Assembly (NCBI GenBank): GCA_030684475.1
Contig: JAUXWB010000521.1
Span: 1-47,732, forward strand
Length of the DNA stretch: 47,732 bases
Direction: 5' to 3'
From: Reyranella sp.
GTDB taxonomy: Bacteria > Pseudomonadota > Alphaproteobacteria > Reyranellales > Reyranellaceae
Positions 25,662 to 33,372 of this stretch are shown here, in pieces (the first letter of the stretch is position 1; each line of letters starts with the position of its first letter). A program made the translations under genes and the position numbers. The notes under the pieces are model-generated. The model ran no database searches, was not told where the DNA came from, and worked only from the letters and a program-made list of their open reading frames with translations.

Positions 25662-27929
25662 ATGGTCGATCCGGTCCCCCAGTCGGCTCACGACCGTGCC
25701 GCGGTCGTCTTCTCCCGGTCGTTCCGGTTCGTGGAGTGGAAGTTCGTCATTGCCGCGCAAGGAACCTCGACCCCCTTCGGCGATCGCAGCGCGACGCCGT
25801 ACCAGGCGACCCGCGAGATCGATCGGCGGAAATGGATCTACGTCTTCCGCAACAACCACGAGCGCGAGACCTATGCCGACGTCCAGGAGGAGATCAGGGT
25901 CGACAGTAACGGCGACCTGGCGGCAGTGCCGACCGACAGGATCGGGCGAGGCGATCCGGCGCCGCTGGGGAAGACGATGTGCCTGCCGCGGCGGAGATTC
26001 GGCAGCCCGGTCGTGTACCGCTTCTTCGCCAGCCGCGTGCGCCTGGCGACGGAGCAGATCAAGGAGCTGAAATCCAGGGTCACCGCCTTCGCACCACCGG
26101 TCATCCTCGATCCCGGCGACAATCTCTCGGTCATCGAGCACGACGGCGCACTGCTGGTGCCGGTGGTCGATCCGGTGACCGTGGCGCTGCACCTGCACGC
26201 CGCGTTTACCGCCGCCGCCGACGACATCATCAACTACACGGCGGCTCATTCCGAGAACACGAACCGCAAGCTCGTCGAACGCCGGCGCAAGAAGCACCTG
26301 CTGGCCACCCTGCTCAAGAGCATCATCGGCGAGGCCGACAACACGGGCGCCAACAACCTGGTCCATGCGCTCAGGGGCGAGCAATGGCCCCTGGAGGATT
26401 TTCTCTCCCACTACGCTGCCCAGGTCCAATGGCGCGTCGAGCGGCGCGACCGCCTCGGAGGCTTCCTGACCCGGTGGCTGCAGTCCGACGCCATCAGGAT
26501 CGCGGCTGCCGCGTACCGGAGCGCATCGAAGGAGTCATGGCCGCAGTTCCTGGCGCCGTGGTGCCAGTCGATCACGAGGCTGGGCGAATCGCCGCCGGGA
26601 CGGCGGTACCTCGACAGCCTGCTCGATGACCGGACACACTTCATCCACACCTATGTCTGGCCGCAGAAGGGACTGCCGGAGGACGGAGTCCAAGCCGTTC
26701 GCAAGGGCGGCATGACCATCTTCGAGGCGTGGAAGACGCTTGCGGAGCGGAAGATCCTGGTCAAGGCCGGCGCCGTCGACGAGCTCGTTGCCTCGCTGCG
26801 GATCCTGCTCGTGCCGACCGGAAAGCAGGTGCTGAAGCCGATCGACCAGGTGGTCGAGTACGGCAACCTGCTCAGAACCACCCGGACCATCAAGGCCGTG
26901 GGTATCGTGGCGCCCGAGGCGATCAAGCCGGCCCGGCCCTTTGCCACCGCCCCCAGGGCATTCGGCGCGATCGTGGAATCGGTCAACCTCGTGCTGGCCA
27001 TCAAGTCCACCATGGACGCGACGTCCGGCGATCCGAAGACCAGGGACCTCGCGATCATCGGGCTCGTCGGCTCCAGCCTCGACGCCGCAAGCGCGATCGG
27101 CACGCTGATGAAGAAGTCGGAAAAGGTGGTGGCGACGATCAGCTTCGTCTCCGGGATCATCGACGTCTATCTGGGACACCTGGAAATGCAGAATGCATTC
27201 AAGGGTGGCGACACCGACGCAGCCAACGCCGCCTTTGTCACCACGGCGGGCTCGACCATCGGCGTGGCCGGCACCTTCATGGCGCTGACCGCCATTCCCG
27301 GCGGGCAGATCGTGGCGGTGATCGGGCTCCTGATCGTGGCCATCGGATGGATCTACAAGGCGCTCGCCGGCAAGGCCCCGATCGAGAGATTCTTCGCGCG
27401 CTGCAGCTGGGGCAAGGAGCATCTGGTGGCTGGCAAGCCCGACTGGGCACCGACGGATTTCAAGGATTGGCAGGGCGACAAGGAGTTCGACCGCCAGCTC
27501 GAGGCCCTGCTCAGCATCATCTGCAGCATCGACATCAGCCCGGGCGACAGCTATCGCGTGCTGAAGTACAAGATGGGCTGGCTGCCGCCGTATGCGACGC
27601 TGAAGGTGCGCTACGAGGAAAAGTGGCGCGATGCAGCGGACAACCGGACTCTCGAAACCGAGATACAGCTTTCCGCCCAGGCGCCGACCTCGACAGCGGC
27701 GAACGCGATCGCCCGCGCCGACGGCAGGAACGGCGTGAAGGTCGAACTGGTCGGCAAATATCTCTCGCCGAAGGATCCGCACAATGGCCCCTATGACATG
27801 GTGCGCCGCCGGAAGCTGAACGCGAACCTGAAGGCAATCGAAGTGTCGGGCCGGCTGATCGTCTCCTTTGACGGCATGGCGAACGTGACACTCCCTCACA
27901 AAGGATGGGCGAAGAAACAGTTTCACTAG
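25662..27929 (+). CDS. VasX/BTH_I2691-like pore-forming effector candidate (cassette gene 5)
   Basis: 755 residues from ATG 25662. The order of motifs recalls BTH_I2691/VasX-type type VI effectors. An N-terminal beta region has RRKWIYVFRNNHERETYADV and a following G-D-L turn. A D170-P-V motif (VPVVDPVTVALHLHAAF) opens a long helical part. Near 450-520 are amphipathic helices (VVATISFVSGIIDVYLGHLE, AFKGGDTDAANAAF). Residues about 522-570 are hydrophobic (IGVAGTFMALTAIPGG and IVAVIGLLIVAIGWIYKALA), then PIERFFARCSWGKEH. In VasX-like toxins such helices make pores in target membranes. The C-terminal 150 residues are a beta-like domain. No immunity gene is obvious next to it, and no signal peptide is seen. 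The similarity is by remembered pattern and needs a profile search. Confidence 0.6.
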   Translation: MVDPVPQSAHDRAAVVFSRSFRFVEWKFVIAAQGTSTPFGDRSATPYQATREIDRRKWIYVFRNNHERETYADVQEEIRVDSNGDLAAVPTDRIGRGDPAPLGKTMCLPRRRFGSPVVYRFFASRVRLATEQIKELKSRVTAFAPPVILDPGDNLSVIEHDGALLVPVVDPVTVALHLHAAFTAAADDIINYTAAHSENTNRKLVERRRKKHLLATLLKSIIGEADNTGANNLVHALRGEQWPLEDFLSHYAAQVQWRVERRDRLGGFLTRWLQSDAIRIAAAAYRSASKESWPQFLAPWCQSITRLGESPPGRRYLDSLLDDRTHFIHTYVWPQKGLPEDGVQAVRKGGMTIFEAWKTLAERKILVKAGAVDELVASLRILLVPTGKQVLKPIDQVVEYGNLLRTTRTIKAVGIVAPEAIKPARPFATAPRAFGAIVESVNLVLAIKSTMDATSGDPKTRDLAIIGLVGSSLDAASAIGTLMKKSEKVVATISFVSGIIDVYLGHLEMQNAFKGGDTDAANAAFVTTAGSTIGVAGTFMALTAIPGGQIVAVIGLLIVAIGWIYKALAGKAPIERFFARCSWGKEHLVAGKPDWAPTDFKDWQGDKEFDRQLEALLSIICSIDISPGDSYRVLKYKMGWLPPYATLKVRYEEKWRDAADNRTLETEIQLSAQAPTSTAANAIARADGRNGVKVELVGKYLSPKDPHNGPYDMVRRRKLNANLKAIEVSGRLIVSFDGMANVTLPHKGWAKKQFH

Positions 27930-27977
27930 GCCTGGCCGGTGGCCCGGCTCGACGATCATTCAGGGAAAGGTGAGGCC

Positions 27978-30053
27978 ATGGATCGCAATCTCGACATCGC
28001 GGAGCGCGTCCTGCAGTCGGCGACGGGCGGCCGGCGCGAGTCGGAAGTCTCGTTCCTCCAGGGCCTGCTCAGCGACATCGGCGCCGGGGCGTCGGCCGCC
28101 GCCGCCATGTCACCTGCCCGGCTCTATCGGACCATCCTCGGCGGCGGTCCCGCGAGCGAGGACATGCGGAACGCCCTGGAGATCGTGGCGCGGCCGTCCG
28201 AGCGCCCCGACGGTGCGCTTCGTGCGGGCGACTGGATGCTGCGCGTCGTTCCCGGCACCGGAGACACCGGACATGTGACCGTGCTGGTCTCGGACGACCT
28301 GCAGGCGCCATCAGCGTTCGTTGCCGACGGCATCGACGCCGAGAGCGCCCAGGATGGCCAGTACGGTGTGGTGGTCGAGGCCGGTGCGTTTCCCCACAAC
28401 CGTTCGAGGCCGTTCGCCCGCCGCTGGCTGGATGGCCGCGGTCGCGTCCCGCCGCACAGCCTGGTCCTTCGCCCGCGGCGCCGGCAAACAGCGCCCACCC
28501 TCGATCCGCCCGCCTCCCACCCGCACACCCTTGACCCGCTTCCCCTCGACCCGCTTCCCCTCGACCCGCCCGCTCCCGAGCCGCCCGACGCCGACCCGCC
28601 GGGCATCGGTTTGCTGGATGGGGGTTTGCTGGATGGGGGTTTGCCGGATGGGGGTTTGCCGGAGGACGGCTCGCTGGATGGCAGTCGCGACCAGGATACG
28701 GCCGAGGATATGGGCACGTTCACACCGCCTGCCTGGCTCAAGGTCGAGCGGCGGAGCCGACGCGTCAAGGCGCGGGCCACCGAAGGCGAAGCAGTGGAGT
28801 ACGACACCGGCGAGACGCAGGGCTGGGTTTCGGATGACGGGTTCGTGGCGCCACCCTGGCTGAAAATCGAGCGCCGCAGCCGCCGCCTCCCGGAAGGGAC
28901 CGAGTTCGCGCCGGAGGACGAAGCCTTCACGTTCGATCCGACAGGGGCCCAGACGGACTTTGGGCCGAAGTTGCGCAAGGCCTGGCATGAATTGCTGAAA
29001 GCCGCGTTCAAGAAGAACATCGATGAGGCCACGAACGAGATCGCGACGCGCCTCCGCATCAGCACCGCCGCCGCGGCCAAGCACGTTCGCTTTTTCAGTC
29101 CCGCGTCACGGTCCCCTGCCGTCATGCTCTCGGCGAAAAACGTGCCATGGCGCGCATTCCCGACCAGCCGGGGGGCGGCCTCGCCCGCGACCTACAAGCA
29201 CTTCGATGAGCTGCACGCGGACCCCACGACCGGCGCGATGCTCCGCGACCAGGACGAGTATTGTGAATGGAAGGTCTTCCGAGACGGCGCCGGAAAGATC
29301 GTGCGTGTCGTCTTCACCTCCGAACCGCCCGAGTACTACAGGTTCCTCCACAATCCCGGCGTTGCGAGCCTGACCAAGTTCGCCCGCGGACTGCTGGTGA
29401 AGCTGTATCAGGAACGCTGCGGCAGCAAAGCTGTCACCCTGGCCGATCTGGAGATCACCGCCCCCAGCGGAGACAAGGTGTACGATCCCGGCAACAGGTG
29501 GAACAGGGACCATTGCGTGCATCTGCAGCAGCCGAACAACACGCTTGGCGCGCAGATAAACATCGCGGCACTTGCTTCGATCGTCATGAAGGACGCCTCG
29601 GGCGCCCTCATCACCAGCGTCTCGAAGCTGATCCCCTGCACTCGATTCGGCGAGGCGAGCCGGCAGAGCGATCCGTTTATCGGCGACAACGTCAACAAAC
29701 TGGCGCGCGACAACCACTTCGTGACCCTGCAGAATCCGGTGGGTCTCTACATGGTCTCGCTGGACACTTCGGGCTGGACCACGCCGGACGGCACCGATGC
29801 ACAGAAATTCTGGAAGGTCATCAAGGGCAAGGTCGACAAGAGCCCCGGCAAGTCCATGATCGTTCGCGCCGAGTACGCCGTGCCTGCGGGCAAGGGCTAC
29901 ACGGTATCGGACATCAAGATCGGCGGCGCGCCCATCGAGTTCGGTTCACAGATCGCCGAACAGCTGGAGATGCGGCTGGGCGCGCTGGCCGGCCCCAAGG
30001 ACAAGGATCCGGAAGGCCGCGCGACGACCCCGCCCCCGCCGGCGCCGTGCTGA
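27978..30053 (+). CDS. modular repeat protein of unknown function (cassette gene 6)
   Basis: 691 residues from ATG 27978 (AAAGGTGAGG upstream); an upstream in-frame start at 27939 lacks a site. Residues about 80-170 form a domain with GDWMLRV (84-90), GHV (98-100) and VVEAGAFPHNRSRPFARR. The GD...GH spacing recalls NlpC/P60-like folds, but no catalytic Cys is visible. Residues 175-240 are Pro/Asp/Gly tandem repeats. Two copies of PP(A)WLK(V/I)ERRSRR follow (about 250 and 290). The last about 350 residues form a conserved-looking domain with YDPGNRWNRDHCVHLQQPNN, FGEASRQSDPFIGDNVNKLA and NPVGLYM. I have no name for it. It ends 1 base before gene 7, so translation is coupled with the DyP peroxidase. 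Confidence 0.65.
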   Translation: MDRNLDIAERVLQSATGGRRESEVSFLQGLLSDIGAGASAAAAMSPARLYRTILGGGPASEDMRNALEIVARPSERPDGALRAGDWMLRVVPGTGDTGHVTVLVSDDLQAPSAFVADGIDAESAQDGQYGVVVEAGAFPHNRSRPFARRWLDGRGRVPPHSLVLRPRRRQTAPTLDPPASHPHTLDPLPLDPLPLDPPAPEPPDADPPGIGLLDGGLLDGGLPDGGLPEDGSLDGSRDQDTAEDMGTFTPPAWLKVERRSRRVKARATEGEAVEYDTGETQGWVSDDGFVAPPWLKIERRSRRLPEGTEFAPEDEAFTFDPTGAQTDFGPKLRKAWHELLKAAFKKNIDEATNEIATRLRISTAAAAKHVRFFSPASRSPAVMLSAKNVPWRAFPTSRGAASPATYKHFDELHADPTTGAMLRDQDEYCEWKVFRDGAGKIVRVVFTSEPPEYYRFLHNPGVASLTKFARGLLVKLYQERCGSKAVTLADLEITAPSGDKVYDPGNRWNRDHCVHLQQPNNTLGAQINIAALASIVMKDASGALITSVSKLIPCTRFGEASRQSDPFIGDNVNKLARDNHFVTLQNPVGLYMVSLDTSGWTTPDGTDAQKFWKVIKGKVDKSPGKSMIVRAEYAVPAGKGYTVSDIKIGGAPIEFGSQIAEQLEMRLGALAGPKDKDPEGRATTPPPPAPC
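28539..28668 (+). repeat. two 15-bp in-frame minisatellites
   Basis: CTTCCCCTCGACCCG occurs twice in tandem (28539-28568), encoding PLDPL. From about 28609, GGTTTGCTGGATGGG occurs four times (some GCCGG variants), encoding GLLDG/GLPDG. Both lie in the linker of cassette gene 6. Confidence 0.85.
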
Positions 30054-30054
30054 G

Positions 30055-31596
30055 ATGTCGACGCCGCCCAAGGATGAACCGCTGCTCGAACTGGACGAGA
30101 TCCAGGGCAACGTCGTTCCCGGCTTCAAGAAGAACCACCAGCACTTCGTCTTCTTTTCCATCAGCGATGCCGCCGCCGCGCGGACCTGCCTCAGCAAACT
30201 CCATGAACGCCTGTCGTCGGCAGCGGAGGTCTTCGAGGCCCATCTCGCCTGGAAGCGCCTGAAAGCCAGGCTGGGGAGGGATCCCGATGCAGCGCAATTC
30301 CTGTTCGTCAACATTGCACTGAGCGCCAGTGGGCTCGGTACGCTGATCGGCAAGGCCGACGTCGACACCTTCGCCGATACCGCCTTCAAGATCGGGCAGG
30401 CCGAGCGCTCGACCTTCATCGGCGATCCCGCTGCCAAGACCGACCCCGGCCATGCGGCCGGCTGGCTGGTGGGCGGCCCGAAGCATCCGGTCGACGGGGT
30501 CCTGATCCTAGCCAGCGACGATCTCCCTTGGCTGGAGGATGAGAGCAAGAAGCTCGAAACCGAGTTCGCCGCCGGGGGGATGAAGATCGAGCACAAGGAC
30601 CGCGGCGACGTCGGCACGGCGCCCAGGGCCGGGCACGAGCATTTCGGTTTCAAGGACGACATCTCCCACCCCGCGATGCGGGGGCGCTGGCCGAAGGCGC
30701 CCTACGACTTCCTTGCCCCGCGCACCCTGCCGGCCGACAAGGCCTTCGATCCGCTGCGGGCCGACTTCGCGGCGCCCGGCAACCGGCTGGTGTGGCCCGG
30801 GCACTTCATCTTCGGCTATGGCCGGCAGAATCCGGACGACCCGCGCATCTACGAACCCGCGAACGAGCCAAAGGGGCCGACATGGGCCAGGAATGGCTCG
30901 CTGATGGTGTATCGCCGGCTGCGGCAGCATCCCGATGTGTTCTGGCGGTTCGTCGAGGACACCGCCTCGGTGCTGGCCAAGACAAATCCCAAGTCGGCGC
31001 CGGACAAGAACAGGCTGGCCGCCCTTCTCATTGGCAGGTGGCCGTCCGGCACGCCCGTGGCGCGCAGCGCCGACAAGGATATCGGGATCACCGGCGACGC
31101 TCTCAACTACTTCTCCTATGCCGACAAGCAGGTGCCCCCTCTTCCCGGCGATGCGGCGCCGCAGGCAGCCGATCCGGATGGGCTGCTGTGTCCGCTCGGG
31201 GCGCATATCCGGAAGGTCAATCCCCGCGATCAGGCCACGGATCTGGGAATCAGCGAACGAACCCCACCCCGGTCGATCCTGCGCCGGGGCATCACCTACG
31301 CGACCAGGGAGGGCGACAAGGGCCTGCTCTTCGTTGCCTATCAGAGCTCGATCACGGACCAGTTCGAGTTCCTGATGCGCCAGTGGGTCAACAAACCGGA
31401 CACGCCGCGCAACATGGCCGGCCAGGATCCGATCCTGGCGCAGGGCCGGGGACGCGTGTTCCATCTGCCGATCGACGGCAAGATGAAGGAGATCGCCATC
31501 ACCAAGACCTTCGTCGAGGCGACAGGCGGCGAATATTTTTTCTCACCGTCGATCGGCTTCTTCAGGAAGCAGTTGGCGCGCGCCGCAAAGAAGTAA
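30055..31596 (+). CDS. DyP-type (dye-decolorizing) peroxidase (cassette gene 7)
   Basis: 513 residues, starting 1 base after the stop of gene 6. The N terminus (LDEIQGNVVPGFKKNHQHFV) and the GFKDD motif (198-202; D201 catalytic) identify the DyP fold. The usual motif is GxxDG; here the last Gly is Asp. The proximal haem ligand is H384 in CPLGAHIRKVNPRD, and a C-terminal acidic/Arg region contains GRGRVFHLP. At 513 residues it is longer than most class A/B enzymes and closer to the class C/D size. No Tat or Sec signal is present, so it should be cytoplasmic or carried by another protein. DyPs oxidise bulky phenolics with H2O2, and some are encapsulin cargo, but no encapsulin gene is visible. 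Confidence 0.9.
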   Translation: MSTPPKDEPLLELDEIQGNVVPGFKKNHQHFVFFSISDAAAARTCLSKLHERLSSAAEVFEAHLAWKRLKARLGRDPDAAQFLFVNIALSASGLGTLIGKADVDTFADTAFKIGQAERSTFIGDPAAKTDPGHAAGWLVGGPKHPVDGVLILASDDLPWLEDESKKLETEFAAGGMKIEHKDRGDVGTAPRAGHEHFGFKDDISHPAMRGRWPKAPYDFLAPRTLPADKAFDPLRADFAAPGNRLVWPGHFIFGYGRQNPDDPRIYEPANEPKGPTWARNGSLMVYRRLRQHPDVFWRFVEDTASVLAKTNPKSAPDKNRLAALLIGRWPSGTPVARSADKDIGITGDALNYFSYADKQVPPLPGDAAPQAADPDGLLCPLGAHIRKVNPRDQATDLGISERTPPRSILRRGITYATREGDKGLLFVAYQSSITDQFEFLMRQWVNKPDTPRNMAGQDPILAQGRGRVFHLPIDGKMKEIAITKTFVEATGGEYFFSPSIGFFRKQLARAAKK

Positions 31597-31847
31597 AACT
31601 ACGTCCCTGCTTCACCAGCATGCTCACTTCAATGCAGGTGGAGCGATTTCAAATTGCGACAAGAAACGAGACTCCAATCGGCATCACAGTGCTTCTTGCC
31701 ATGCGGGGTCAGGTGCAATCTCCTGCTTCCTCCAGTTAAAGTCGCTGGTGTCATGGCGTTCATGCTGCTGGTTCTTCAGATTGCCTTGGAGCCGATTGGC
31801 GATGCGCCCACGCTTGACGGCCGGGCGCGCGATGGTGCGGCACCGAT
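31597..31847. other. gene-free interval after the cassette
   Basis: About 250 bases of lower GC than the neighbours. The minus strand has an open frame without an obvious start (reading RGRIANRLQGNLKNQQHERH and ending at about 31693), and the phrase GGGGTCAGGTGCAATC lies at about 31707. That phrase recalls ends of REP-associated transposase loci, but no transposase is present. It may be a decayed insertion. I see no supportable gene. Confidence 0.35.
31613..31640 (+). terminator. possible terminator hairpin after the cassette
   Basis: CACCAGCAT pairs with ATGCAGGTG across a 10-base loop, with one mismatch. It lies 17 bases after the DyP stop. No T-run follows directly, so it would be a weak or Rho-assisted terminator. 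Confidence 0.3.
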
Positions 31848-31964
31848 CGACGCTCCCGGACATTGCTATGCATGGCGGCTTGTAAACAAGCCGCGGCCTG
31901 CCGCTAACCGGCCGAGCTTCGCTCGGCCACGTCCTGACGCTACCCGGCCGAGCTTCGCTCGGCC
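31848..31964. repeat. modular palindromic repeat, copy 4 (tandem)
   Basis: CGACGCTCCCGG, truncated head ACATTGC, hairpin GCGGCTTG-TAAA-CAAGCCGC, then two tandem GGCCGAGC-TTC-GCTCGGCC hairpins (31910-31928 and 31946-31964) separated by a CCTGACGCTACC spacer. The last unit encodes the C terminus and stop of the reductase gene. Confidence 0.85.
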
Positions 31965-33010
31965 TCGATCAGGCTCCTGGCGCAATCCAGCACGGTTTCT
32001 TCCAACGGACGCGGCCGCCAGCCGAGCACCTTCTGCGCCTTCGCCGAAAGGAACATGTGCTTTTCCCCGAGGCGCGGCACCACGCCCGCCACGCTCCTGT
32101 CGAACAGCGCCACCAGCCTCAGGACCGCGTCCGGGACCCGGCGCGTCGGCACCTTGCGGGCGGCGTTGCCGAGATGGGCCCGCAGCAGGGCCGCCACCTC
32201 GGCAAACCAGGCGAAGTCGCCGGCGGCGATGAAGCGCTGGCCTGCCGCCTCCGGCGCGGTCATCGCGCGGATATGCAGGTCGGCCACGTCGCGCACATCG
32301 ACGAAGCTGAAGCCCAGGCGCGGCAGGCCGGGCATCCTGCCGGACAGCAGGCGCTGCACGACCTGGACCGAATCGGAAAAGTCGCGGCTGAGGACCGGTC
32401 CGAGCACCACGGAGGGATTGACGGTGGCCATCGTCGTGGTGGCGGTCGAGGCGCCCGTCGAGGCGCGTGAGGCGGCCTCGATCAGCTCCCAGGCGGCGCG
32501 TTCGGCCAGGGTCTTGGAGCGGGCGTAGGCGCCGACCCTGGGATCGTCGAGATCGGTCCATGTCGTCTCGTCGGTCGCGCTCTCGCGCGTGCCACCGGGT
32601 GGCCTGCTACCGGGGCTGGCCGCCGCCACGGACGAGGTGAGCACCACGCGCTTCACGCCGGCCCGGAGCGCGGCGGCCACGGCGCGCCGTGTGCCGTCGC
32701 GGGCGGGAACGATGAGCTCGTCGGGGTTCCTGGGCGGGGCTATGGAAATCGGCGAGGCGACATGGAGGACGTAGGCGCAGCCGCGCGCGGCCGCGTCCCA
32801 GCCGGCGTCCGACGTGAGGTCGGCGGCATGGAAAGAGAGGCGATCCTGCGGGTCCACCACCGTGCCGATCGCGGCGCGGACGGCGGCCTCGCGCGCGAGG
32901 CTGCGCACGGTCGTGCGCACGGTATAGCCCTGCTGCAGCAGGGCGATCACGCACCAGCTGCCGATGTAGCCGGAACCGCCGGTGACCAGGACCGTTTCCT
33001 GTCTGCTCAT
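31940..33010 (-). CDS. NAD(P)-dependent reductase of the DFR/epimerase family
   Basis: 356 residues of extended-SDR type. Residues 10-17 give the cofactor loop TGGSGYIG. The catalytic site is S126 (VLTSSVAAA) with the Y-x-x-x-K in GAYARSKTLAE. The pattern after the cofactor site (CAYVLHVASPISI) and FVDVRDVADLHIRAM is that of dihydroflavonol-4-reductase-like and cinnamoyl-CoA reductase-like enzymes, which reduce aldehydes or ketones using NADPH. Its physiological substrate in this bacterium is unknown. The last residues (EAERSSAG) and the stop are provided by a palindromic repeat. It stands alone, with the toxin-antitoxin pair divergent from it. Confidence 0.9.
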   Translation of the reverse strand: MSRQETVLVTGGSGYIGSWCVIALLQQGYTVRTTVRSLAREAAVRAAIGTVVDPQDRLSFHAADLTSDAGWDAAARGCAYVLHVASPISIAPPRNPDELIVPARDGTRRAVAAALRAGVKRVVLTSSVAAASPGSRPPGGTRESATDETTWTDLDDPRVGAYARSKTLAERAAWELIEAASRASTGASTATTTMATVNPSVVLGPVLSRDFSDSVQVVQRLLSGRMPGLPRLGFSFVDVRDVADLHIRAMTAPEAAGQRFIAAGDFAWFAEVAALLRAHLGNAARKVPTRRVPDAVLRLVALFDRSVAGVVPRLGEKHMFLSAKAQKVLGWRPRPLEETVLDCARSLIEAERSSAG

Positions 33011-33079
33011 GGGGGGTCTCCCGATTGATGTGTTTCTCTCTAGGGGAGAGGGTCAGGGCGGTCGAGAGGGCCTTCACCG

Positions 33080-33098
33080 GGCGGAGCGAAGCTCCGCC
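33080..33098. repeat. single palindromic repeat unit
   Basis: GGCGGAGC-GAA-GCTCCGCC, a perfect 8-bp hairpin with the family's loop. It stands in the 130-base gap between the divergent reductase and DUF433 genes, so here it is in a 5' region, unlike most copies. Confidence 0.75.
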
Positions 33099-33140
33099 TG
33101 TCGTGCTAGAATGCGGTCCTGGCCATTGGGATAGAGCATC

Positions 33141-33362
33141 ATGACCCATGCACGGATCGAGATGAACCCTGAGATCATGGGCGGCAAGCCGGTGGTGCGC
33201 GGAACGCGCATTCCGGTCGAGTTCGTGCTGCGCAAGCTCGGCGCCGGCATGACGGCGGAGGCGATCCTGGCCGACCATCCCAGGCTCACGCTCGACGACA
33301 TCCGGGCCGCGCAGGCCTTCACGGCCGACTATCTGGCCGACGAGGAACTGGTCTACCGCTGA
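33141..33362 (+). CDS. DUF433 antitoxin-like protein
   Basis: 73 residues with the DUF433 core: a beta strand, then IMGGKPVVRGTRIPVEFVLR, then a helix-turn-helix-like ADHPRLTLDDIRAAQAF. DUF433 proteins are small VapB-like antitoxins that usually precede a DUF5615 PIN-like toxin, exactly as here (10 bases apart). They are expected to bind the toxin and the promoter. The start at ATG 33141 has no strong ribosome site, but all family members begin at a similar place before the conserved Pro/Gly core. No fusion or truncation is seen. Confidence 0.9.
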   Translation: MTHARIEMNPEIMGGKPVVRGTRIPVEFVLRKLGAGMTAEAILADHPRLTLDDIRAAQAFTADYLADEELVYR

Positions 33363-33372
33363 GGCCCACGCC

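Noticed and set aside
24924-26429. Minus-strand open frame of 501 codons spanning the ends of cassette genes 4 and 5
   Set aside because: It crosses two well-supported genes and has no ribosome site or motif. It is a GC-driven shadow.
25662-27929. Calling a complete type VI secretion locus
   Set aside because: Only one effector-like protein is present. No Tss, Hcp, VgrG or PAAR gene is visible.
27939-27977. Upstream start for cassette gene 6
   Set aside because: No ribosome site for the upstream codon, while AAAGGTGAGG stands right before ATG 27978.
17581-31596. Cassette as a prophage or tailocin
   Set aside because: No capsid, tail, portal, lysis or integrase gene is recognisable. The enzymes are of non-phage types.
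16178-31775. Shared ATGGCGTTCATGC phrase at about 16180 and 31753 as insertion-sequence ends
   Set aside because: The match is only about 20-24 bases with mismatches, with no transposase or target duplication seen. It could be chance.
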